Shown piece by piece: positions 46,515 through 55,138 of a DNA stretch of 64,000 nucleotides (the first letter of the stretch is position 1; every line of letters starts with the position of its first letter). Source of the DNA: CAVTND01 sp963735955 (GTDB lineage: Bacteria; Pseudomonadota; Gammaproteobacteria; Burkholderiales; Burkholderiaceae_F); NCBI GenBank assembly GCA_963735955.1, contig CAVTND010000018.1, forward strand, positions 26,570-90,569. The letters run 5' to 3'. The notes beneath the pieces are model-generated. The model did no database searches and was not told the DNA's origin. It saw nothing but the letters and a program-made list of their open reading frames with translations. A program made the translations under genes and the position numbers.

Positions 46515-47233
46515 TCGGACCGGGCGCAATGGAACTGAGCGCAATAGGGCAGGGCGAGACTGAACCGGGCAAGCTTGCGGCTGGATGGCGGCCGCAGGTT
46601 GAAGCCTTTCTCGCGTCGCCCGACGGCATGCGCCTGCTGGCGTTTCTCGCGCAGCGCCGCGCAGCCGGTGCACGTATCTATCCGCCCCAGCCATGGCGTG
46701 CGCTGCAATTGACGGCGCTCGACGAAGTTCGCGTGGTGATCCTCGGCCAGGACCCGTATCACGGCGCCGGCCAGGCGCATGGCCTGGCGTTCTCGGTGCC
46801 GGCCGGCGTGCGACCGCCGCCAAGCCTGCGCAACATCCTGAGTGAAGTTGACCGCGACCTTGGTCGCGCGTCACACGTGGCCAGCACCGGCAGTCTGGAG
46901 CCGTGGGCGAAGCAGGGTGTCCTGTTGCTGAACGCGGTGCTGACCGTCGAAGATGGCCAGCCGGCCGCTCATGCCAGGCAGGGCTGGGAGATCCTGACCG
47001 CACGTCTGATGCACACATTGGTTGCCGACCCGCTGCCGAAGGCCTTCATGCTCTGGGGCGCATATGCACAACGCCTGGGAATTGGAATAGCAGCGCCGCA
47101 TCTGAGGCTCGAAGCCAATCACCCGTCGCCACTTTCAGCGCGCCGCCCGCCGCGGCCCTTCATTGGCTGCGGCCACTTTTCTGCCGCCAATTCATTCCTG
47201 GTTGCTCACGGGCGCGGCGGAATCGACTGGTAA
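46511..47233 (+). CDS. ung: Uracil-DNA glycosylase
   Basis: Removes uracil from DNA. A 240-residue family 1 UDG: catalytic water-activating motif VVILGQDPYHGAGQAHGLAFSV, PPSLRNI, GVLLLNAVLTV and the Leu-loop motif EANHPSPLSA with the catalytic His. The GTG at 46511 overlaps the trpC stop (GTGA); an ATG at 46529 is an alternative start. Confidence 0.95.
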   Translation: MIGPGAMELSAIGQGETEPGKLAAGWRPQVEAFLASPDGMRLLAFLAQRRAAGARIYPPQPWRALQLTALDEVRVVILGQDPYHGAGQAHGLAFSVPAGVRPPPSLRNILSEVDRDLGRASHVASTGSLEPWAKQGVLLLNAVLTVEDGQPAAHARQGWEILTARLMHTLVADPLPKAFMLWGAYAQRLGIGIAAPHLRLEANHPSPLSARRPPRPFIGCGHFSAANSFLVAHGRGGIDW

Positions 47234-47331
47234 ACGCTGTTCGCGCATGGTTTGGGTCACGTGCTGAAGCGAGCGCCGTACCGGCAATCTCGCAAGGCAG
47301 CCTTGGGGCAACGCGCCGATAAGGCGATCTT

Positions 47332-47706
47332 TCAGGACTCACTCGTCGCCGCTGCTTGTTCGACCTCCGGCGCCGGGTCTTTCCTGACCCAATATATGCC
47401 GATGGCAATCGCGCCGACGGCAGCGATCGCAATCCAGGGGTGACGCCGGGCCGAACGCAGCGCGCTGAGCGCAAGCGTAGCCAGCATGGGGCCGGGCCTG
47501 ACGGCACCGGCCATCATGCTCACCCATCCGTCACCTTGGCCGGAGAGCGCCGCGCCGACGTTGCTCGCGGCACTGGCCAACGCACGGACGCGCTGCGTGC
47601 TGTCGCGCAGGTCGGTCATCGCGGCGGAGACTTGGGCGCGCTCGAGCGCCGCGCGCAGCCGCAGCATCTCCATCCGCAGCCTTTGCGTCTGGGCGTCTTC
47701 TTTCAT
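47332..47706 (-). CDS. Small YqjK-like membrane protein
   Basis: A 124-residue protein with an N-terminal helical, charged region (QTQRLRMEMLRLRAALERAQ), a hydrophobic span near the C-terminus (HPWIAIAAVGAIAIGIYWV) and an acidic tail. Its place behind the YqjE- and YqjD-like genes, with a start overlapping the previous stop (47703-47706), suggests the YqjK position of the yqjDEK operon. Sequence similarity to YqjK is weak by eye. Confidence 0.6.
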   Translation of the reverse strand: MKEDAQTQRLRMEMLRLRAALERAQVSAAMTDLRDSTQRVRALASAASNVGAALSGQGDGWVSMMAGAVRPGPMLATLALSALRSARRHPWIAIAAVGAIAIGIYWVRKDPAPEVEQAAATSES

Positions 47707-48119
47707 GGGGACTCGCGGGTTTCGCTGTCGCCGCGCGGTTCGCCCGCGCCGGCATCGCGGCCGACGAAGGCGTCACGGTCCTGCTTCAGTTCCGCCAGCG
47801 TCTCGGCCAGCAGTGGCGGCGCCTCGACCATTTCACGCTGCAGCCGGCGCATCACTAGGACGGCGCCGAGCGCGTAGGCCAACCCTAGCAGCAGCAGTGC
47901 TACCCAATCGAGCCTGGGCCACGCCAGCACGATGAACAGTGCCGACGCAGCGATGAGCGCCAGCAGCACCAGCATCATGGCGGCCAGCGCGAGCGCGAAC
48001 CAGCGCATGATCTGCGCGCGCGCCTGGGCCAGTTCGAGCGACGCGAACTCGGCGCGCAACAGCAACAGGTTGACCGTTGCCGTCGACAGGCGGCGTACGG
48101 CATCGAACGGCGAGGCCAT
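47703..48119 (-). CDS. YqjE-like (phage holin superfamily 3-6) membrane protein
   Basis: A 138-residue protein with a cytoplasmic helix (NLLLLRAEFASLELAQARAQ) and two transmembrane helices (WFALALAAMMLVLLALIAAS and a second about residues 67-90), followed by a charged C-terminal tail. This is the Phage_holin_3_6/YqjE layout. The ATG at 48119 fits the family; upstream codons are arginine-rich and overlap the DUF883 gene. Confidence 0.78.
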   Translation of the reverse strand: MASPFDAVRRLSTATVNLLLLRAEFASLELAQARAQIMRWFALALAAMMLVLLALIAASALFIVLAWPRLDWVALLLLGLAYALGAVLVMRRLQREMVEAPPLLAETLAELKQDRDAFVGRDAGAGEPRGDSETRESP

Positions 48120-48136
48120 TGGTCTTGCCGAAGAAC

Positions 48137-48445
48137 TCAGCGCCGCGAGATGAGCAAGCCTAACAAAAAACCCACGCCGGCGGCGATTCCGACGGCGCCC
48201 CACGGATGCTCGTGCACCCAGTGTTCGGTGGCGCGCGCGGCGGCCCTGGTGTTCTCGGCGACAACGCCCTGTGCGTCCCGCAGGTGCAGCTTGACCCGCT
48301 GCAGCGCCTCGTTCGCTCGCTCACGCAGGTCGTGCGCCTGCTGTCCGCTGGCCGCCGCGGCCTGCTTGAGCAGTGTTTCGACGTCATCCAGCACCGTCTT
48401 GGCGTCGGCAACCAGTTTGTCGCGGTTCGTCGTGACTTGTTCCAT
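48137..48445 (-). CDS. DUF883 (YqjD/ElaB-type) ribosome-associated membrane protein
   Basis: A 102-residue protein: a long amphipathic helix (LVADAKTVLDDVETLLKQAA ... LRERANEALQRVKLHL), then the signature HEHPWGAVGIAAGVGFLLGLLISRR forming a C-terminal membrane anchor. E. coli YqjD/ElaB anchor ribosomes to the membrane in stationary phase. It leads a three-gene operon with the YqjE- and YqjK-like genes. Confidence 0.9.
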   Translation of the reverse strand: MEQVTTNRDKLVADAKTVLDDVETLLKQAAAASGQQAHDLRERANEALQRVKLHLRDAQGVVAENTRAAARATEHWVHEHPWGAVGIAAGVGFLLGLLISRR

Positions 48446-48697
48446 TCATCCTCCGTTGGTCGAATTGCATCGTAATGCGCAGCCTGGGCTGCCGCCTGTC
48501 CGTTCGACATTGGCGGCGGGCAAGAGGCGCCGTCTCTTGAACGTCCGCTTGCTCGAGCACAAGGAACATCCTAGTCCCACTGCGACCGATACGTCGCACC
48601 GCATCGAAGAGTCACGATGGAGACTCATCATCAATCCGAACTGGAACGATAATTCATGAAGGAGAGTACTACCTGGCAGCCGAGGGTCCCTGCAGTC

Positions 48698-49740
48698 TTA
48701 GTTTGCCGGCAGGGGCTCTGGAAAGGTCCAGGCGCCGGTGAGAATCTCCGCGCGTGGTTTATAGAGGCGAACCGTGTAGTTCCAGCCAGCAACTATCGGC
48801 AGGCAGTTTGGAACCTGGCCATCGCAGCCGCCAAACTGGATCGCGATCGAACCGTCGCCGCTTCTCTTCGCGGTGAGATTGTTGATCGTGTAGGCGTTCA
48901 AGGCGTTCTTCTGAAAGTAGCCTTCCGCGTTGTAGACGCTGACTGACCAGAAGGCGTCCACTGGCACGTCCTTGACGTTGAGTCGATAGACGGTCTTGCC
49001 GTCATTCCTGGTCGGCGTGATGTTGAGATAGGTCGCATCCTTGTCCGGATTGCCGCCCCAGGCAGCCGCTGTACCGACCAGGTGGCGCGCTGGATCAACC
49101 TGGCTCCGGGTGCCAAACGCTTTCTTGAAGTCTGGCAGGGTCGAGGAAAGTACCAACAAGGCATCGCGTACCTTCTTCTGGCTGACCGGGTCCCAATTCG
49201 GCAGTTCAAGCTTGCCCGGCGTCTTCTGGCTGACCTTGATCGCGTCTTGCAGGGCGTGGACCTGCTTGATGTCCTCCGGGTTGTTCGGGTCGACGAGCGT
49301 GCGGATTGCGACAACCACATAGCGCGTGCCGACGCTCTCCCTGGTCAGCGTTTGCGTACTCGCGCCGTAGAACACGTTTGGCACGTAGTGGTCCTCGCTG
49401 ATGATCTGCAGTGACATGAAGCGCTTGCCCGGGTCGGGCATTGTGATCGTCACGGGTCCGGCGTCGAGGTCAAATACACCGGACGAGTAAAGCGTGTCGC
49501 GATTGAGGCGGATCACGGTCTGTTGGTCGATCAATGCGGGTTCACGGCGATGAAAGAGCTTGCCGACACCTCCTTGCTTGGCCAAACCCGCGAAATACAT
49601 GTCGGACTCGGCGCGGATGAAATTGTCGACGTTACAGGTACCCCGCTGCCGGCGGGCGTGGGCGATGCGGTTTGCGAATGCGCCACGTTAAGCGTCGTGA
49701 GAAGCGCGCCCAGGGCGCAAGCGGTAAGTCCTGGTTTCAT
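48698..49740 (-). CDS. Exported DUF1254/DUF1214 protein, frameshifted
   Basis: A signal peptide (MKPGLTACALGALLTTLNVAH) and VPV are in one frame. Near 49630 one base is missing, and VDNFIRAESDMYFAGLAKQG continues in the other frame. The C-terminal part has RLNRDTLYSSGVFDLDAGPV (DUF1254) and FWSVSVYNAEGYFQ...NAYTINNLTA (DUF1214). About 346 residues when repaired. These proteins are common in proteobacteria; function unknown. Confidence 0.83.
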
Positions 49741-50048
49741 GAATGGCTTCACTTTCGGTTCAGTGCGCGTGGCGTGCGGCGTCGCGAGATGAGTCCGCGA
49801 TTTTGCTCCATGAAGGCGGCGGATTTCGAGGTTCTGGGCCGTCCGTGCTGGCATCGGCGGGCACTGAAGATCTGACTCGTCTTGGCGTGAGGGATCCCCA
49901 GACGAGGTCGCTCAGGCTTGGCGACGAAGTGAACTGCGCGGGAACGCAAATTCAGAACGTTTAAGGCCTGGCTTCAGGCTGCTAAAGGACTGAAACGGGT
50001 CGCGGCCGGCACAGTGCGTCCGTCGTCAACGCCACCATGGAGTCTCCG
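49741..50048. other. Intergenic stretch without a supported gene
   Basis: About 300 bases between the DUF1254 gene and a small plus-strand gene. Short open frames have no recognisable features. Presumably carries the two divergent promoters. Confidence 0.4.
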
Positions 50049-50216
50049 ATGAACCGCACCTTCCGACCCACCTCACCGCTGCTGCGTTCCGTGTTCGCGG
50101 CTGCCGCCATCCTGACAATGCTCGTGATCGCGGGCGGGATCGATGGCCTGATCGCGCACTACGGCGCCGAGTCGCAGTTGGCGGGCGCCCAACCCAGCCG
50201 GCTGGCGCAGCGCTGA
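50049..50216 (+). CDS. Small single-span membrane protein
   Basis: A 55-residue frame starting MNRTFRPTSPLLRSVFAAAA with one hydrophobic helix (VFAAAAILTMLVIAGGIDGL) and a polar tail ending PSRLAQR. No family recognised. A signal-anchor layout and a clean ATG make it plausible; ribosome-binding site weak. Confidence 0.5.
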   Translation: MNRTFRPTSPLLRSVFAAAAILTMLVIAGGIDGLIAHYGAESQLAGAQPSRLAQR

Positions 50217-50572
50217 GTGCGCCCGCTAGCCAGCGCTTGGCACGAATTCCCGGCTAGTGCTCGTCAAGACACGTTGTCACCGGGGCGCGCCCAGGTCCGC
50301 TTCGGTCCTGGAAGATAGGAAGCGACCCGGTCCGTTGGTGGGCGGACCGGGACGCGACCCCGAACGGCCGGTCCTGGCCGGGTCAGGACGCGGCGACCGG
50401 ACTTCGCTGAGCGGGTCAGACGTCCCTTCCCGAAGGAATAGTCGGCGATCGTTGCTCAATTTCGCGCGCCATCCTGCATTGAACGCCTTAGCCTGCTGAC
50501 AGGTCACTCGCTCACTTGCGACCTGCGTCAAGGCAGGACATGGTGGCACCGGAACTGTCGGCAGGAGAATTC
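50217..50572. other. Intergenic stretch with a hairpin, no supported gene
   Basis: About 355 bases. CCGGTCCG (50330-50337) pairs with CGGACCGG (50344-50351), and further GGCCGG-type inverted repeats follow. No gene-like frame is convincing. Confidence 0.4.
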
Positions 50573-50740
50573 ATGAACGATTTCAACGAATCGCATCCGA
50601 TGCTCTTTGGCGCGCTGGTCACTCGGCCAGGCGCTCGACCGGCTGGACTAGCCGCCGCCGCTTCGTCGGGCGGTCGAGTGAACAAGATGGCCTTGATCGT
50701 GCTCGGCGCCCTGCTGCTGTCGCTTCTGTCCGTGCTTTGA
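50573..50740 (+). CDS. Small membrane protein
   Basis: A 55-residue frame with AGGAGA six bases upstream of the ATG, starting MNDFNESHPMLFGALVTRPG and ending in a hydrophobic C-terminal helix (MALIVLGALLLSLLSVL). No family recognised; likely a tail-anchored or inner-membrane small protein. Confidence 0.5.
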   Translation: MNDFNESHPMLFGALVTRPGARPAGLAAAASSGGRVNKMALIVLGALLLSLLSVL

Positions 50741-50820
50741 GTGACGGCGGCCGCGGCTTACTGCCGCCACGCGCTCCCGTTCGATTCAATCGGCCGCCGC
50801 GGCCGAACTTTCGCTCCGCA

Positions 50821-50856
50821 CCAACGCATCTCCCGTTGTTAGTGCGAACAGGCCCT
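50821..50856. repeat. Solo end of the terminal-inverted-repeat element
   Basis: Matches the reverse complement of 27226-27261 at 35 of 36 bases (CCAACGCATCTCCCGTTGTT ... GGCCCT). Its last bases overlap the TAG stop codon of the M61 peptidase gene (complement at 50855-50857). The upstream sequence only weakly resembles the interior of the 27-kb copy, so this is a truncated or degenerate copy. Confidence 0.75.
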
Positions 50857-52663
50857 AGCCAGCCTTGATCTGACCGGACGTGAGCCAGCCCAAACGAAGG
50901 CGCCGCGCGACGGCGGTTTCCTTCTGCCCGACTTTCAGGTCGTAGCGAATCGGCGCTTCGGTTGCAAGTTTGACTTCATAGCGCATCAGTTCGTCGCGGC
51001 GAAAGACCTGCACCTCGACGGTATCGCCAGCCGCATAGCGAGCGAGCAGCTTGTCGAGATTGTCGGGCGTTACCCGCAGACCGCCGAGTGCGACCAGCAC
51101 ATCGTTCGCCGATAGCCCGGCGCTTTGTGCTGGCGACCCATCGAAGACATGCGCGAGCCGGCAGTCCCGGCCGTCCGCTGCGGTCTTGATTCCGAGCAGT
51201 GCGAAGTGCGCGGCATCGACGGCGGGTCGGCGCGCGCACTCGATTCCGAAGGGTGCGAACAGGGCCGCGAAATCCGGATCGCGAGTCCCTTCGGTCCATT
51301 CGGCAACCAGCGGCGCGAGCTTAAGCCCGGTTGCTTCTTCGGCGGCGGCAACGATGCCGTCCTCGGCGACGCCACGGTAGTCAGCACCGGCTTCCTTCCA
51401 GTGCCGCCACAGCAGGCGCATCACATCGTCGAGCGAGCGCGCGCCGCGCGTCTGCGCGCGGATCGCCAAGTCGAGCGCGAGGCCGACCAGCGCGCCCTTC
51501 TGGTAGTAGCTGACCACGCTGTTGGGTGCGTTCTCGTCCTGTCGGTAGTACTTGATCCAGGCATCGAAGGAACTGTCGGCGAGGCTCTGCTTGAGGCGAC
51601 TCGGCCGCTGCATGACGGTGGTCAGCGTGCGCGCCAAGGAATCGAGATATTGAGCTTCGTTCAGCAATCCAGCGCGCGCCAGCATCAGGTCGTCGTAGTA
51701 CGAGGTGAATCCCTCGAACGCCCACAGCAGCCGGGTCGGATTCTCCTGGGTCAGATCGTAGGGGACGAAGGCGGACGGCTTGATGCGTTTGACGTTCCAG
51801 CTGTGGAAATACTCGTGGCTCGCGAGGCCGAGAAAGGTGCGGTAGCCCTCGGTCGAGTCCTTCATGCCGACGAAGGGCAGATCGCCGCGGCGCGTGATCA
51901 ACGCGGTCGAATTGCGGTGCTCGAGTCCTCCGTAGCCCTCGCCGATTGCGAGGGCCAGAAAGGTGTAATTCGAAAATGAAGGTGCAGGTCGTCGTGGCTC
52001 GAACAGCCGGATCTGGGTTTCGCAAACGCGCGCAAGATCCGCAGTCAGCCGGCCCAGGTCGAGCCGCGGCACATTCCCCGTGACGCCAATTTCATGTGGC
52101 ACGCCGAGCACGTCGAAGCGGCCGAGTTCGAACTCGCCCATCTCGACCGGACAGTCGATAAGTTCGTCATAGTCGGCGGCCAGGTAGGTGCCGAAGCCGT
52201 GCCGGCGTGTGCCGCGTGCTGGCGCCAGGCCGGTGGCGACGCGCCAGGTGCGGTAGCGCTCACCATCCGGTGGCAGGATGTCAACGCTGCACGCTTCGTG
52301 CTCCAGTCCGATCGGCAGCAGGAAGACGCTGGTGCCATTGAAAAATCCGTGGGTCTGGTCCAGGTGCGCAGCGCGAACCGACAGGTCCCAGGCGTATATC
52401 TCGCACGCGACTTCAAGCGGACCTCTGACCGGTGCCGCTCGCCAGGTGTGCTTGTCGAGCTTGTGCAGCGGCACCTTGTGCTTGCTGGCCACCGCGCTGA
52501 TGCGAACGATATTGCGCGCGAACTCCCGGATCATGTAACTGCCGGGAATCCAGGCGGGCAACATGAATAGCTGGCCGTCAGGGTCGGGCCGCTCTACGCG
52601 GCAGATCACATAGAACAGGTGCGCGGCGCAGTCGGCGGCGCGAATCGCGTATCGAATCGTCAT
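50855..52663 (-). CDS. M61-family glycyl aminopeptidase with PDZ domain
   Basis: Zinc metallopeptidase of about 602 residues. The N-terminal beta domain contains YVICRVERPDPDGQLFMLPAW and GSYMIREFARNI. The zinc motif is HEYFH in LGLASHEYFHSWNVKRIKP, with the downstream Glu in LLWAFEGFTSYYDDL. The C-terminal PDZ domain is HVFDGSPAQSAGLSANDVLVAL. The ATG at 52663 (MTIRYAIRA) fits; the open frame upstream overlaps the DUF599 gene. The stop codon lies inside a dispersed repeat end. Confidence 0.92.
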   Translation of the reverse strand: MTIRYAIRAADCAAHLFYVICRVERPDPDGQLFMLPAWIPGSYMIREFARNIVRISAVASKHKVPLHKLDKHTWRAAPVRGPLEVACEIYAWDLSVRAAHLDQTHGFFNGTSVFLLPIGLEHEACSVDILPPDGERYRTWRVATGLAPARGTRRHGFGTYLAADYDELIDCPVEMGEFELGRFDVLGVPHEIGVTGNVPRLDLGRLTADLARVCETQIRLFEPRRPAPSFSNYTFLALAIGEGYGGLEHRNSTALITRRGDLPFVGMKDSTEGYRTFLGLASHEYFHSWNVKRIKPSAFVPYDLTQENPTRLLWAFEGFTSYYDDLMLARAGLLNEAQYLDSLARTLTTVMQRPSRLKQSLADSSFDAWIKYYRQDENAPNSVVSYYQKGALVGLALDLAIRAQTRGARSLDDVMRLLWRHWKEAGADYRGVAEDGIVAAAEEATGLKLAPLVAEWTEGTRDPDFAALFAPFGIECARRPAVDAAHFALLGIKTAADGRDCRLAHVFDGSPAQSAGLSANDVLVALGGLRVTPDNLDKLLARYAAGDTVEVQVFRRDELMRYEVKLATEAPIRYDLKVGQKETAVARRLRLGWLTSGQIKAG

Positions 52664-52683
52664 GAAAGTGAACGCTGCCGCGG

Positions 52684-53397
52684 TCAGTGGCGCAGGACTT
52701 CGAGGATCTCGCTCTGGAATTCGCGCCGGTACAGAAGGTACGCAATAAAGGTCGTGCCAAGCGCAAAGGCGAGTGGCGAAACAAACCACAGCACTACAGC
52801 AAAGGCCATGTAGTAGGCGCGCAGCCCGTCGTTGAAAGTCTCGGCGGCCAGGGCCAGCACGCGGCCGGCACGATTCGCGAACTCGTCGCGCGAGGCTTCG
52901 CCGCGTTCGAACACAGTGTGGTCAGGCGCCGATGCAATCAGCAGCGCGCCGAAGGTGTACTGGCGCATCGACCAGGTGAAGCGGAAGAAGGCATAGACGA
53001 ACACCGCGGTCAGAACCGAGAGCTTGAGATCAAACACCCAGGCCGAGGTGCGAGCCACGAACGGGATCTCTTTGACGAGGCCGGCGGCGCTGCCGCCAGT
53101 GCCGAGGACGGCCAGCAGGCCGCCGATAATCAGGATCGTGGTCGAAGCGAAGAACGAGGGGCTGGTCGACAGGTTCTGGACCACGAAGCCATCAATGACG
53201 CGGTTTTCGCGCCGGGTCGACTCGATCATCCAGCGGCGCCGGTACAGATTGGTCGTTGCCAGCAGTGAGCCGGTGGTTTCCGCACGACGCCGGGCAAAAC
53301 TCGCGTATCCCCACCAGATGGCAATGAAGGCCGCCAGCGCCAGCCAGTCAACGATTGGCACCTGGGCCAGGGCGTCGAAAAATGGAAAATTTTTCAT
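52684..53397 (-). CDS. DUF599-family membrane protein
   Basis: A 237-residue protein with about four transmembrane helices (VDWLALAAFIAIWWGYASFA, ILIIGGLLAVLGTGG, SVLTAVFVYAFFRFTWSMRQ and AVVLWFVSPLAFALGTTFIA). The DUF599 signature region is RRRWMIESTRRENRVIDGFV. Function unknown. It ends 20 bases before the M61 gene on the same strand. Confidence 0.85.
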   Translation of the reverse strand: MKNFPFFDALAQVPIVDWLALAAFIAIWWGYASFARRRAETTGSLLATTNLYRRRWMIESTRRENRVIDGFVVQNLSTSPSFFASTTILIIGGLLAVLGTGGSAAGLVKEIPFVARTSAWVFDLKLSVLTAVFVYAFFRFTWSMRQYTFGALLIASAPDHTVFERGEASRDEFANRAGRVLALAAETFNDGLRAYYMAFAVVLWFVSPLAFALGTTFIAYLLYRREFQSEILEVLRH

Positions 53398-53439
53398 CGG
53401 AAGCGGCGCGAGCATACGCGCGGGATGAGACGCCGAGGT

Positions 53440-53595
53440 TCAGGCATCGGGAAGATCGAGATCGTGAACTTCGCCGGCGTCATCCACTTCGGGCCCGCTC
53501 GCGACGGGTTCGAGCAACTTGAGGCGCCGGCCGCCCGGATCGAATCGCGTTCCCAGTCCCGCGGCCAGCAGCGGGCCGACCGGCTGCGTGCTCAT
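53440..53595 (-). CDS. Short fragment resembling the N-terminus of a MobA-type nucleotidyltransferase
   Basis: A 51-residue frame: MSTQPVGPLLAAGLGTRFDP then GGRRLKLLEPVASG, the NTP-binding start (LAAGxGxRF ... KLL) of MobA/NTP-transferase-like proteins, then an acidic tail HDLDLPDA and a stop. The remaining 130 or more residues of such an enzyme are absent in every frame. Either a truncated relic or a short protein of its own. Confidence 0.5.
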   Translation of the reverse strand: MSTQPVGPLLAAGLGTRFDPGGRRLKLLEPVASGPEVDDAGEVHDLDLPDA

Positions 53596-53614
53596 TGAAG
53601 CATCGAACTTTGGG

Positions 53615-55012
53615 TCATCGAGCCTTGACCAGCCGCATCAGGATCCATGCGACCACACCCGCGGCCATCACGTACAAGGCGATGTGAACCGAGTTGCGCG
53701 ACTGCGCATAGCTGATGCTCGAGTACAGCAGATAGGCACAGGTCAGCACAAAGGCGATCGGCAGCAGCGGATAAAGCGGCACCTTGAACGGGCGCGCTAC
53801 ATGCGGTGCGCGCTGGCGCAGCACGATCAGCGCAATGCCGGTCAGCATGAAGAAGAACCAGAACACCGGCGCGGTGAACTCGACCATCGCCGAGAAACCG
53901 TCTTTCTCAATCGCGCCGAACGCGATCAAGGCAAGGGCGACGGTAGCCTGCACCATGAAGGCCGGGACGGGAACTCCGGTTTCGCTGTGCCAGCGGTTCA
54001 TGAATCCCAGCACCGGCCAGTCGCGTCCCAGCGCGTAGTTGGTGCGGGCGCCGACGATCATCGTGGCGTTGATCGAAGTCAGCGTAGCAATGCCAACGAT
54101 GGCACCGATCAGTTGCGCGCCGATTCCGCCGAACGCCGCCTGCATGACATCGGCGCCAACTGCATCGCTTTTTTTCATGGCCTCAAAGCCCAGTCCATTG
54201 AGCACGGCGTAGACGAAGATCACGTAGATCACGGTCACCAGCGATATCGATATCACCAGCGCACGCACGATGGCGCGTGGACCGCCGGTCACTTCGGCCG
54301 AGATGTACGCCGCTTCGTTCCAGCCGCCATAAGTAAGCAATACGAAGACCATTGCCAGCCCGAACAGGGCCGGCACGCCGCCGGTTGCGACCGAACCAGC
54401 AACCGCGCCTGTGGTCGGCAAGGAAGTCGCCGGCGCCATCATCAAGCCGGCGATGACCACGAGCAGCACGCCTGAGACTTCGAGCACGGTCAGGACGTTC
54501 TGCGTGCGCGCCGATTCCCTCAACCCGGCCACGTTTATTGCGGTCAGCACCACGACCGTCAGTGCGGCATAGATCGGCGAGGACCATGGCCCAAGCGACA
54601 GGACCCGGCTCATGTAGTCGCCAAAGACGTAGGCGAGCAGCGCGATCGAGCCGGTCGTGATGACCATGACGCGTGCCCAGGCAAACAGGAAGCTGAAGTC
54701 TCGTCCGTAGGCGCGAGTCAGAAAGTGATAGTCGCCACCGGCATCGGGGAAAGTGCTGGCGAGTTCGGCATAGCAGAGTGCGCCGATCAGCGACAGCAAG
54801 CCTCCAAGCAGCCACGCGATCAGCATCCAGTTGATCGAGCCGGTGATGCCGGCGACCATCGAGGGCGTCTTGAAGATGCCGGCACCGATCACGATGCCGA
54901 CCGTGATCATGACGGCATCGAACACCGACAGGGCCGGGCGCGGTGCCCCGGTCGCGGTCAGCGCAGGATGCGACGAGCTTGAATCGGGCATAGCGTCATT
55001 CATGGAGTTCAT
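53615..55012 (-). CDS. APC-superfamily amino acid permease
   Basis: A 465-residue transporter with about 12 transmembrane helices. The first helix carries the APC motif VIGAGIFKTP and helix 6 the TYGGWNEAAYISAEV segment. It resembles the LAT-like amino acid/polyamine antiporter branch. ATG codons at 55012 and 55003 are both possible. A terminator for the upstream gene lies directly before it. Confidence 0.88.
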   Translation of the reverse strand: MNSMNDAMPDSSSSHPALTATGAPRPALSVFDAVMITVGIVIGAGIFKTPSMVAGITGSINWMLIAWLLGGLLSLIGALCYAELASTFPDAGGDYHFLTRAYGRDFSFLFAWARVMVITTGSIALLAYVFGDYMSRVLSLGPWSSPIYAALTVVVLTAINVAGLRESARTQNVLTVLEVSGVLLVVIAGLMMAPATSLPTTGAVAGSVATGGVPALFGLAMVFVLLTYGGWNEAAYISAEVTGGPRAIVRALVISISLVTVIYVIFVYAVLNGLGFEAMKKSDAVGADVMQAAFGGIGAQLIGAIVGIATLTSINATMIVGARTNYALGRDWPVLGFMNRWHSETGVPVPAFMVQATVALALIAFGAIEKDGFSAMVEFTAPVFWFFFMLTGIALIVLRQRAPHVARPFKVPLYPLLPIAFVLTCAYLLYSSISYAQSRNSVHIALYVMAAGVVAWILMRLVKAR

Positions 55013-55041
55013 TCAAAGAAAAAGCCCCGCGCAGGCGGGGC
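55011..55041 (-). terminator. Rho-independent terminator of the methyltransferase-like gene
   Basis: On the minus strand GCCCCGC-CTGC-GCGGGGC followed by TTTTTCTTTG: a seven-pair GC stem, 4-base loop and U-rich tail, about 100 bases after the stop at 55139. It touches the start of the permease gene. Confidence 0.85.
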
Positions 55042-55138
55042 GATGGGTCACGATCGACGCATGCCAGAGGCTCGGACGCGGAGCCTCCGCGTAGCGCGCG
55101 CAAGACACGGAAGCTCGCTGCGGACTACTTGCTATTGG

